Source: Patagioenas fasciata (taxonomy: Eukaryota; Chordata; Aves; Columbiformes; Columbidae). Taken from it: DNA of 64,000 nt. This document shows, one piece after another, positions 37,803-49,900 of this stretch. The number at the start of each line of letters is the position of its first letter. Positions within the stretch are counted from its first letter, which is position 1. The position numbers and the translations under genes are program-made. The DNA lies in assembly GCF_037038585.1 (NCBI RefSeq), contig NC_092524.1:45841001-45905000 (forward strand). Direction: 5' to 3'. The notes beneath the pieces were generated by a model that saw only the letters and a program-made list of their open reading frames with translations, did not search any database and was not told where the DNA came from.

Positions 37803-37969
37803 CTACGCTGCTGCTGGGCTCTGGGCTGTCTGGGGCACACAGTGGTGGGACCGGGCCAGGGCCACGTAGCCCGGTGAGCAGTGGCAGCGGTAGGAGCCCT
37901 CCGTGTTCTCACAGGTGCCACCCTGGCACAAGGGCTCAGGGCCACCCACCTCCTCACACTCGTTGATGT
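37803..37969 (-). CDS. LTBP2: LTBP2 last coding exon: cbEGF and C-terminus
   Basis: Encodes [20 protein letters not shown], then [20 protein letters not shown] and a tail ending QSPAAA and a stop. It is separated from exon 24 by a 3.2 kb intron that contains old CR1 sequence. Confidence 0.95.
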
Positions 37970-40900
37970 CTGCAAGGAGAAGAAGGACAGGGGTGAGCTG
38001 GTGGTACAGCGAACAGTCCCGTCCAACAGGCACCATCTCCTTGTGCCCCTGCTACTCTGCCAGCCCTCCCCCACAGGGGCTCCATGCTCTCCATTCAGCA
38101 CCTCCAGGATGCCAACCGTGACTCCGCCAGCCTCCTACACTCCTCAGTACATCTGCAAAGCCCCCTCAGTCCCCAAGGGTAATATCCCCAGCATTTGGCA
38201 TCCCTCAGCACAGGAGGGAGCCCTCCCTGCCCCCCCCCCAGCAATGCACACCAGATAAGCCCCCACCCGTGGTCTATTGCTGGTGACACCCCCAGGTTGG
38301 CAGGTTCCTGCTGATAAGTTGTGCTAGAATAAGATCTGGGAGAAAGGCCAACTCCAACCTCGGAAAATGCCCTTTCCTGATCCAACAAGGCTGAGGAGGC
38401 AGATGATGGTGGCCCTGAGAGGCCGATTATCACCTCCAGGACCAGAACACAGAGGGACCTCGTGCTGTGCAAACAAGAGCTTGTTTTATTAACCTGCAAA
38501 CTGTGCCAAAGGGCTCACTCAGCCGGCTCGCCACTGGGCTAGAGCCTGCACACAAGTCCCACAGCAGCTGCCTCACTGTGATGGGTCTGCTCTGCTAAAT
38601 GTACTTCCCTGGACACCCTGCCAGAGCTACCCCAACTTGTGGTGGGGCCACCAGCTGGGCAGAGAGCATCCCTGTGCATCCAGAGCCCTTGTTTGCACCC
38701 ACAGGACCTCCAGACCCCAAATCCTTACCTGCCAAAGCAGGTCCAAGCCCTCTGACCACAAATTCCAGCCTCAAACCATGCATATTGGCAGGGAGCAGGA
38801 GTGCGGAGCAGGTAATGGGTTCAGCTGGCCACCCAAGGGAGAGCGAAGGCCCAAGCAGTGACTGATGGACCCCAGGAGGAACGAAGAGCTCTGCCACCCC
38901 AGGGACCTCGGGTTGTCCCCAGCACAGGTGGAGGGGGCAAAGAAAGGGAAGTGCAACCCCAGGGAGGGAGGTTGGAAGCAAAACCTTTTGGTGCAGTAGG
39001 AAGAAGCACAGCTGTCATGGGAGGGAAGAAGGAGGAGAGGGGAAATGTAAAATGAGAGAGCTTGAGCACAAGGCAGCCTTCATATGCAGCCAAAGCAACG
39101 GCTGAACAGACACTATGGTCTTGGGCTAAACTTCAGGACCAGGATGTTGCCATAGATGGGATGGGCTTGCTCAGAAGCCCAAAGAGGTGTTAGGCAGGCC
39201 ATCAAGGGACCTATGCTCCACAGCCTGGGAAGTGGGAGAAAGGTAAAAGGGGGAAGAGCAGACAGGCTGGGCTGGCTGTGGATCACCAAATTGAGAGGAG
39301 AAGTAAAACAATGCTACCGGGGAAGAGACAAGGGAAGCACCATGGCAGCTGTGGGGATACTCTAAAAGCCTGAATTCAGCAAGGTAAAAACACGGGGATG
39401 ACTAATCACCACGTAGGAGATCTGAAGGGAAAAAAAAAGAAAAATGAGACAGGCTCCAGTGTAAAATGTGTGCTAGTTAGTCCAGGACACGAAAGGCAAC
39501 AAGCAAAGGCTCCATAAATACACTAGCAGGAAACAATGGGGAATGTTGGTCTGGTCCTTATCAGCAGAGGAAATAAAAGCTAGCCAAGCTGGCTGCAGCA
39601 GCTAACGTGGGCTTTGTTCCAGCCATTATAAAATGCTTGTGGTGACCAGACAGGGCACAGACCATGTTTGAAGTGTTTAAACAAGAGTGCAGGAGCACAA
39701 GGAGGGAAAGGCCATACTGTGATGGAGACATTCAACAATTGCATAGATAAAGCACTTTCATGTTGCTAAAGGCTTGGTGCAACTCATCTTCACATGCTTA
39801 ATGCTCCTGCAGTCCCTGAAAAGTTGGTAACTTTTTCTGAGACGAAGGATAAAGGAGGTCTCAGAGACGGGAGGAACGGTAAATCTGGTAACTATTTCCA
39901 AAAACACAGGAGAAACAAGAATTACAGACTGCTGACCCCCATTCCCTTAAGCAGAGCAGGTTTGTTAGTGATTAGGTCATAACCTTCCAAAGGATATCAG
40001 GGTCATTAAATAGCTGGTGCAGATCTGCGAAGGCCTGATTACGTTAAGCCAATCTGGTTCCCTTCACTGACCTGAAAACTGATATGTCAGATAAGGGAGA
40101 AGCAGTGGATACGATGTGCCTTGGCCATGGTGAGGATTTCAACATGCTCTCACATGACACACTCAAGAAAACTGAGAAAATATGGTCTAGATGAAACTGA
40201 GGCAATTGTGCAACAGGCTGCAAAGCGACACTCCAAAGATAATTAGCAATACCTGGCTGTTACAATAAAAGCCGTTTAAAGTATAGCCTGCAGGGGTCTG
40301 TCCTAATCTCTGCTCCATTCAGTGTTGTCATTAAGGTGGACAAAGGAAGAATCCTCATGATTATGAAATGTATGTGTTTTATGCCAGCACTCTGAGGGGG
40401 CCATGGGGTTCAGACTCATTCTGATCAAACAAAGAAGTGGTCCAAAATCAACCAGACAAAATTCATTGAAGGCAAGTGCAAAGCCCTGCAGCCAAGGTAA
40501 AGGAAACATAACGCACAAATGCAGAACGAGGAGTAACAGCTCGGGCAGCCGTACTGCCTAGCAGTATTTGGGGAGGCAGAGACCACGAGTTCTGTATGAA
40601 GAAGCTGCATGATCGTGTCATGCAGTAAGGATGCTGGGAGCTGGAGTTAAGTGCCATGCCAAAGGAAAAAGAGGGTCTTCATCTGCTCTGTACAGTGCCT
40701 GAGGCCTCAGCTGGCTTCGGAAGCTGCACTATGAAAAGGATGGGAGACACGGCACAGGGATTTAGAGTGGACACAGAGCGAAGGTTTAAAGACTGTGTCT
40801 CATAAGGGCAGTGTGGAAAGTGAGGAATTTCACCAGGGCAGTGGTGAATGTAGAGGAAAGTAAGCAGGGACAGAGTTAACAGTGGCTGGTGATGTACAAG

Positions 40901-43900
40901 AGTGTTATCTGAAGAAGGGAGCAATCAGCTAACTCAGCTGCCAGCAGCAAGTGGCCAGTGAGCTCCAGGACAGGGCACCCAGCTCTGCGGGATGGAGCAC
41001 CAGGGAGAGCAGGGGCTCCTCCAGCAGCTGTCCCGGCCAGCACCGCCAGAGAGCGGCAGCTGCCAAGGTATGCCGGGCCCAGGCTGCCCACACAGCCCTG
41101 GGCTGGCCCCAGGCTGGCCCCAGCCACCACTCACCCACACAGGCCATGCGGGTCATGTCCAGCTGGAAGCCATCGAAGCAGTCGCAGGTGTAGCCCTCCC
41201 GGACGCGCACGCAGCGCCCGTTCTCGCAGCCATTCAGGATCCCACACTCCTCAGCCTGCAGCCCCTCAAAGCCCTCGTAGAGGCCTGGAAGGTGGCAAGA
41301 CGGTGTCAGAGCAGGGTGACCCTCAACCCAAACGTGGAGGGGACATTGCACATGTGCCAAGATGCTGCTGTTGGGGCCAGGACCAACTCAGAGCAGCCAG
41401 GAGCAGGGCTTGCACCAAGCCTGGAGCATCCTGGCCAGGACAGGAGCTGCCAGACAGTCCCCATGGACACAGACTGGATGGGAAGGCACCTTTCTGTGTC
41501 TCCCAGTACTCACCAGTTTGGCTGGGCAGGTAGCGGGGTGGGGATCGCCCTGGGCCATGGTGGAGTGGGCTGCCACGAAACTCACTGTTGGGTTCCCTCC
41601 GAGGGAAACCAGCATCGGGGTTTCCATACTCAGATTCCAGGTAGTTGTAGTAGGGACCTATATCTGGGCTGGTCAGGCCATAGTGGGGGTCTTCCAACCC
41701 TGGTCCATACTCGTATCTAGGCCTTTCTCGGAGCTCAGCCTCTCTCACACTGTCTTCACTGGCCCCGTTACACAGGAAAGCAAAATCAGCTGGAAGTGGT
41801 AAGAGAAGAGGAAGGGTCAGTGCATCCCAGCTCAGGGGAGGTTGGTCTGCTACGGCTGGACAGGATGCATCCACATTGGGCCAGCTGAGCCAGGCCTGCA
41901 CTTGATGGCCTTCAAATCTGCAGCTCTGTAGTTTGGTGACGGCACCCTGCCTTCAAGAAGACTAGCTCTTGTCTGGGGCCAGCAAGTCCTTGAGCAGTGA
42001 GCACCCCAGTTCCCAGTATGCTCCCATCCCAGGCTGCCACTGCCTCACCCCTCCTGAGCAAAGCAGGAGCAGCAGGACACACAGAGTAACTCCCTCCTTG
42101 GACATCTCCGACTCACTGCAAACCAGGTTCAGGTACATCCTACCACTGGTGCAGCTCAGCCATGGAGAAGTGGGGGACTGGCTTTGGCCATGCAGACAAG
42201 AGGAGCCCTCACTGCAGCCACACATGGCCAACCCTGCCCAGCACAACCGGCAGCAGCCCAGCCCACCCACACCACCCTGCTCACCGGAGGACCTGTGCGG
42301 ACAGAGCGCACAGTTCTGGCCCCAAGCTTCACCGAGACGGCAGCAGCACTCAGTGTACGTGGTCTGCTCGCCGCGCAGCAGGTCTTGGCAGATGTAGTCA
42401 GCGACGGTCTGCCAGCAGACGTCCAGGTGGATTTCATACTCCTCCAAGGCATCTGTGGGTGCCACAATCAAAGGATGTCACAAAAATCATCCAGAAGAGT
42501 GCCACCCCGCCTTGTCCTGAGAGGGACAACCGTGAGTTCCACCCCCTGCCCTGGCTGCACACTGTGCTGGCACTGGCACCCCTCAGCCCAGCACTGAGAC
42601 CCCACCCACTGCTCCCTCCTGGGAGACCCAGCTGTGGGGTGGGATAAATAGGGGAAAGGTGTATTTCCGCAGGGGTTTGGGCTCACCTGCCCTGCTGGAG
42701 AGGTTCACACACCGGTTGCCAGTGGCATCCAGCACGAGAGGGAGGCTACAGAAGCAGTGGTAGGAGCCCTCCGTGTTCAGACACTCGCCGTTGATGCAGT
42801 ACACTTCGTTTTGACACTCGTCCTGGTCTGCCCACGCACAAGGACAGAGCAATGTTTCAGGCTGGCAGACATGGACAATGCGACCCTTTCCCTGCCACCC
42901 CCTCTTTCATTCCCTGGGAGGGTCCCAGGAAGTCTGTCATCCAGAGCTGGCCCTGTGGCGCAGATAGGAAGGACAACTCTGGGTGCAGCACTACATCTGT
43001 CCCTCTGCACACAGTGGGGGACCCCCCTGCTTTTTGAGGCTATCTTACCAACACACTCAAGCCTGCTGGAGTCATAGAAGTAGCCAGTACGGCAGAAGCA
43101 TTTGTAGCCCGGAATTGTGTTCAAACACTGTCCATTGCGGCAGAACTCAGAGCCGAATGTCTCGCACTCATCCATGTCTGAGAGAGGGATGGAGAGAGAG
43201 TGTCTCAGGGAGCAGAGCCACGGAAGCAGGGCGGGCTGGGTGCTGAGGCCACAGAAAGCCAGCATGGCACCTTGGCCTGGATCACTGTCAGGTCCCCAAG
43301 TGAGCCCCCTGCTTCTCCCACCAGCCACACGCCTGGGAGAAGAGGGGGAAGCACCCAGAGGCAGAGCAGGAGGAGCAATGATGTAGAACAGGATACTTTC
43401 ACAAACAGGAAATTCATGTGTGTTTCTGGAAGGTTGAGAACACAATTCCCCTGGAGGTGAAGTGCCAAGGACTGAGCCAGCTGGCCACATGGAGATCTAT
43501 CAGTAACTGGAAGGGTTGTGTCCTACTGGACCCTCATTCAAAATGGGCAAAGGAGGTTTGCACCGAGATAAGTCATTGCCAGCAGTGAGGCAGGACTGGG
43601 GGAAGGAGCACTTCCAGCTCAGTGATACTAGCAATCTGGGATTTCTCTGGGTGGAGGAAAGTAGGATTTTAGTATCCCACATCAGAGCCCTGGGGAGATA
43701 TTTCTGTGGATGCATCTCCATGCAGGGCTTTGGTAGGCACCCTCTCTTTTCACCCTGAAAGAAATGAGAGAAAATGGTGCTAGTACCTGTGAAAGACACT
43801 TTTCCTGAGAGTGGATCTTCCTGGGGAACATAGCCCTTCCCGAGAGGGCAGATCTCTTGGTACTCCACTGGGCAGGAGGCAGATGTCAAGGGGGGTTGGG

Positions 43901-46900
43901 AAGAAAAGAAACAGCTCGTTAGTGCAATCCAGGTGGAGCTGTTAGGCAGAGCACCGGCCTTGCCTGGTGTGGTGGGGCCACCGTCCTACCTGTGCCTGGG
44001 ATGGGGCAGGGGTAAGTCTCACAGTTGTCACCCCAGGCTGCCCCCACAGTACAGCAGCACTCCTCCCTGGTGATGTTCTTGGCCAGGACGCTGTCACACA
44101 GGCGAACGTCGCTGATGTGGTAGTAGCACTGTTTGAGCTCTGCACTGTCAGAGACATGGGCTGCATGTGTTCTGGGGCCTTCTAGAAGACAGCAGAGCGG
44201 GGACGGGATGGGATCCTTGGCACCCCAACACAGCATCCCACACCTAGAAGTTCCCAGAGCACACCCATCACCGGCAGTGTGGCCTTCCCAGGTCCCCACT
44301 TTCAGGCTCCTCGGCTCTCCCCAGACCAAAGCTTGCCCATGGCGGTGTGGGCTTGTATAGCCCTTGACAGTCCCTCAGCTTTATCTCACCCCAGCCAGGG
44401 CTACCATGCTCCTGCTCTAGTTGCCACCCATGTCTACGTTCAAGCGGCCTACTCACCCATGGCTGCTCGGGACCGGCACTGCCCTGCCTCTGTGTCATAC
44501 TCCTCGTGGTCGCTGGGGCAGAGGCAGAGGAAGGATCCCTCCACGTTCTCACAGAGCGCAGTCCCGCACACAGCGACCATCAGCTCACACTCATTGACAT
44601 CTGCAAAGCAAGAGGCAGTGGTGGCAGCTGGAGCTCTGCCTCTGCACGGGCAGCCTGTGCATGGTCTGCAGCATGAGGTCACCCTTCAGCAGGGAGATGG
44701 AAGCTGCCAGGGATGAACTGAGAACTCTTTTCACACCATGGTTCAACACAAGTCTGGCAAGAGCTTCCTGCCCTGCTCTCAGTGGATTCAAGAAGTGTGA
44801 ACTCCAGTTTGCAGTGAATCACTGGTTCACAGGATCATCCAGGTTTGAAGAGATCACTGAAGGTCTCTAGTCAAAACCCCTGCTCAAATCAGGGTCAGCT
44901 ACTGGATCCCACCAGGCTGCTCAGGGCTTTGTCTCATTTGGTCTTCAAAATCTCCAAAGAAGGTGACTTCACAGCCATCTTGGCATCTGTTCCACTGCCT
45001 GCCTGTCTTCACGGTGAAAACATTTTTTCTTATATTACACCCTGCCAGGCACCTATTAAAATACTCCTCTAGCACCCTCAGTGCCTCCATCCCCTGAGTG
45101 CCTCCTTTCCACCTGCGCATAGAAAGGTTCCATGTTCACTGGGAGACACTCACTTTTTCACAGAGCCCTTCTCCTTTGCAGTCCCAAGGATCTGCTGTGC
45201 TAAGGGGTGTGTGGGGGGTTGCCTCCATGAGCTGTCCTGTCTACGTCTGAGATTCTCCACGCATGCATGCAGTCCCCATCCATGCCCCAGGAGCTGTCAC
45301 ACAGTGGGGACACTGGCCTGGCATTTGCCGATGAGTGTCCCTGACTGACTGGCAGAGTGATCGCAGGAGACTCACCAATGCAGTAGTGTCCAGAGGGCGA
45401 GCTCTCATAGCCACGGTCGCAGAGGCAGCGAAAGGAGCCCTCTGAGTTCTCGCAGAAACCGTGGCTGCCGCAGAGCGTCTCATTGGCACACTCATCTATG
45501 TCTGCAGCAGAACGGAGAGCAGGAATTGCACCAGACCCCACCTTTCCCAATGGATCCCCCCTGTCCAGGTCCTTCTGCTCTGACCCTGGGACCTGGGGAT
45601 GGGGCAGGCATTGCCTTGATGTGAGAGACTGGATCTGGCTGTCACACTCACTACCCTGCTCTGAGTGTGTGTATTAAGAGAAGTGTCCTGCAGCATCCAA
45701 AGCTGCAGAGAGGCCATGTGGATAGAGTGACAGGAGCAGGGTGTGAATGTAAAATGGATGGGAAGCAGCTGGCAGGGGTGACTGAGGGTAGTGCTGGTCC
45801 CTGCAGAGATGTAAACGGACACGGAGCCTACAGGCTGCCCATTGGCAGGAGACACAAGGGTGCGACTGAAGTGTGTGGGGCAAGTGCAGACAGATCTAGG
45901 ATGATACCCTCCTGCCCCATTCTTCTTGGTCTGGTTCTTCTCCAGCTGCTATAGTGCCAGGAACTAATCTCTGCCTTGTCCCAACCTGTTGGGGTTGGAC
46001 AGTCTCAGCTGGGTTGTCTGCTTATGGAGGGCAGGTTTACAGCCCTGCTGGCTGCATCCTGCTCCCCTCCTACCACTGCATGGAGCAGATTTCCCTGGAG
46101 TGGGCAGAGCAGCTGTGTGCCCACAGCCCGCTGCTCCCAGGGCCAGGAGCAGCATCACATGCTAAGTCTGAGTCTTGGCCCAGCTCTGAGCCCAGTGGCT
46201 GGCAGCTGCTCCTCCTTGCTGCAGCCTTCCCTGAGCTGGGAGGAGCCTCAAAAAACTGCAAAACCCCCTTTGCTCTTTCCTTTTTGCTGGAGCCTGAACT
46301 CCAAATCCAGACTCTCCAGCCTAGCACACAGTGGTACCAGCAGGTTTTCCCCTCACCCAGCCCTGCCAGGCAGGTGACTGGCACGGGCAGCAGCCCCAGC
46401 AAGCACAGCTTACAGGGAGCTGTGATCCAGCCCCAAGCCTGGAATGGCTGTAACCTGCCCAGGACTCTCCCCAAGCGGAAAGCAGCACAATGCGGTGTCT
46501 GTTCCAGATGCCAGGAAGAGAGAAGTCTAGACACAAGCAGGCAGCTCAGCCAAGAAAACAAACTCCTAGCATTATCTGCATCTCCACCAGCCACACGCTT
46601 CCTCCTCCTCCTCCTCCTTCTCCCCCACACCCCTGGCAGAGATGTCCCATAGCCACCCTGTCCCTACTAGGAGGAGGGACAGGGACACTTAGGGCTGTAC
46701 TCACCAATGCAGTCACCCAAGGGGGTCCAGTGGAAGCCAGGCTGGCAGCCCATGATACAACGGTAGGAGCCCAGGCTGTTCTGGCACCGCCACGTGCCGC
46801 AGATGGCATCCCCGTACTCTTTACACTCATCCACATCTGCAGGGAGGAGAGCAAGGAGAGCAATGGTCAGATGAGCATCCTGTTTGCTCACTGCAGCATC

Positions 46901-49900
46901 TGGGTCAAACTCAGTTGGCCAGAGGCTCAGAGCCATTGCTAGTCCTCCTTACAAGTCACCAGCAAACTGGGGTGCTGGGAGCTCAAACTGCCCTCCCCGC
47001 TGCACTGGCTGCATCCACCCCCTCGAATCCCAGGGGGCTGATGTCCCCTGCAATGATCTCTCACCCACGCAGTCATCAGTCTCCTGGGAGTGTTTGAAAC
47101 CATTTTCACACAGACACCTGTAGGAGCCTTCTGTGTTCAGGCACTGGCCTTGTGAGCACCGGGACTTGTCTGTGCATTCATCCACATCTGCAAAATCATG
47201 CCAAAATTGTCAACCTGACTCTCACAGCAAGGGAAGGAGCAGAGGGCAGGACCTGAGGTATGCCCCTGCCATCCTGCAGCTCACCTTGGCAGCTGACTCC
47301 ACCAGCCATGTTTGAGAAGCCAGGAGCACAAATGCAGAAGTAGGATCCGTGACTGTTGAGACACTCGCCATTGGGGCTGCAGATCTCACTGTTCAGGCAC
47401 TCGTTCACATCTGCAGAGGGAGAAGAGTCAGGGCCATACACCCAGCTTTATGGGGACATCCTTCGCCTAAGCCACAGGGATTCCCTCTCCCCAGTCTCTT
47501 ACAGGCAGCCCTCACAGGGCTCCTGGCCCCTGCTTTTCTCACCATGGAGACAGAGATCTTTCCTGTCCACTGTGATCCTGCATTTACCTACAACCTTATG
47601 GATGTGCTATGCAAGTTGGCATCACCTGCCTTAGAACTGGCACCCTCCCTGTCAAGAAAGATGGGGATATATAGAGAGGCTGTAGGGATGGGGTTCGTAC
47701 CTTCGCAGGCAGTGCCATTGATGAGCTGGAAGCCGGACTGGCAGTGGCACTCATAGGAGCCTGGTGTGTTCCTGCAGTCTCCCCACAGGCATTGAACAGC
47801 AGGGTCCTCACATTCATCCACATCTGCCAAGCAGAAGGACACAGCACAGAGTGAGGACCCAGCTTTTGCTGCCACTGGAGAAGATGCCCACTCAGAGAAG
47901 CCATCGCTCTGCTGTTGGCCTGTAAGGTGGGTTTGAGCTGCCCTCCCAGACCATCCCATCACAGTGAGATGAGGGCACAGATTCCCTGTTACTGGGGTGT
48001 GAGGAGTCAGCCCAGAACCTTCACTTGTCTCCATCACAGGGACCAGGATAAACTGGATCCCAGCACCAAGTCAGTGATGCCCAATAACAAGACCAAAGGC
48101 AACGGGTACAAACTGAAACACAGGAGGTCCAATGTGAACAGTTTTTCACTGTGAGGGTTACTGAGCACTGGCACAGATTGTCAAAGAGGTTGTGGACTCT
48201 CTCTCCTTGGAGATATTCAAAACCCACCTGGACATGGTCCTAGGCAACCAGCTCTAGGTAGCCCTGCTTGAGCAGGGGAGTTGAACAAGATGATCTCCAG
48301 AGACACCTTCCAACCTCAGCCATCCTGTGATTGTGTGAGCACAGGAATACTGCTGACCCCAGTGTCCACCTCCAGCAGAGCTCTGCACTGGTTACCACAA
48401 CCACCAAGAGGCCAGCAGCCTCAGCCACAGCTGCTGACAAACCCTCTCTTTAGCCAACTGCACAAGAGCAAACATCGGGAAAGTAACCCAGCATCAGCCA
48501 TACCTTCTGCAGTTCTCTTTTCCTACCTGCCAGACTTGACCAAAATATCCTTCTCCTGGCAAAGCTCTTACCCAGCTGCAGAGCTCCCCACAAACCCTCT
48601 CCCACTCATCTCCCTCAGGCCTTGGCCAGAGCCTGCTTGCACTCTGAGGGTTTTGCTCCAGCAGAGAAGAGAGGGCTGCCTTCCTCTAACACGGCTGTGA
48701 CATGCTAGCAGACTGCCATTACCTGCAGGCCCATCAGGTAGGGAAAGCACTGGAGGATGCTGCTAACCAGAGGCACAGGCTGGTTTGCAGGCAGTAGAAG
48801 ACATGCTAATGGAGAAGGTCCTGCTGTACTCTTCTCCCCTGCAGGAGCTAAAACCCTGAGATCAGCAGCTCCTGAGGGCAGGGACCTCCTCTTGCCCTTT
48901 GCAGAGCACTGAGCAGGCACAGGCAAAAATGAGCATCCAGCATTGCTCCCTGCTGCCTTGGGGCAAGATTGTCAGCTGTTCAGTCTGGTTGCAAGTAGCA
49001 TTATTCTTCAGTCCTTCTGCAGATGAACCATAACCTAGTTTATTTATCACGAAACCCTTATCATATTTCAAATATGAAACCCAGATCCACAGACAAGGCC
49101 ACCAGCCAAGGCAGGGAAGAACATGCCATCCTGCCATCAGGTCAGCGTGACCCAAACAGTATCAAACCGTGATAAAGTGCCTTCATGACATGGCTGAGGC
49201 AAGGTGGCTGAGAAGGGGCTCACATGGAATCTTGGGAAAGGAGCGAAATGGGGGCAAATGGAAGGGATCAAGCCATGTTTCTTCTATCGCACCAAAAAAA
49301 ATCAGATGGAAAATGAGGTCATTTCATCTTAGCTTTCTCAGACACTAAAACAGAGGAAAAGAGAAGGAGAAAAGCCTCCCTCTTCTTCCCCATTGGAGGA
49401 CCACATGCAGGGGGTCTTCTGAGAGTCACATCAAAGGCAAGACCTTCAGTTTGCCAGCTATGTGCAGGCTGCAGAGTTCTGCAAGTGTTCCAGAGAGAAA
49501 TTCGTAGCACACAGCCAGTCTTTAAACAAATACCTTTGCCAGCTGTGCCCCCTCCCTTCCCTTGCCTCAAGCTGTGAATCTGCATCAAGACATCTCAAGC
49601 CCAGGACATTCCCCGGGGACAGCCACCAAGGAGGGAGTATTGGTCCCTGCACTGGGGCAGTCAGGTTGCAAGGCTGGGACCAGGTGCTCTCAGGTCTGAC
49701 CAAAGCAGCCAACACAGATCTGTGCTGCTGTTAATTCTCTGCCACGCATACCTGGCACAGCAAACCCTTGATCTACTCTTTCCTTTTAAAACATGTCCAA
49801 GTTGCACTAGGGGCTGGGGAAAAAAGGCGAACCCTGAGTGCCCACAGTCTCTCCAGTGGCTGTGGAGACAAGGTTCCTTCCTTTGCTGAGGACCTACATT

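Noticed and set aside
40958-41720. Plus-strand frames of 191 and 242 codons
   Set aside because: They are shadows of LTBP2 exons 23 and 24 on the other strand, with Pro/Ala/Gly-rich content typical of antisense GC-rich exons.
48543-48625. Minus-strand segment reading [12 protein letters not shown] in the intron lacking an EGF exon
   Set aside because: It faintly resembles a decayed cbEGF at the expected place, but the first Cys, the later cysteines, and good splice borders are all missing; chance is the better explanation.
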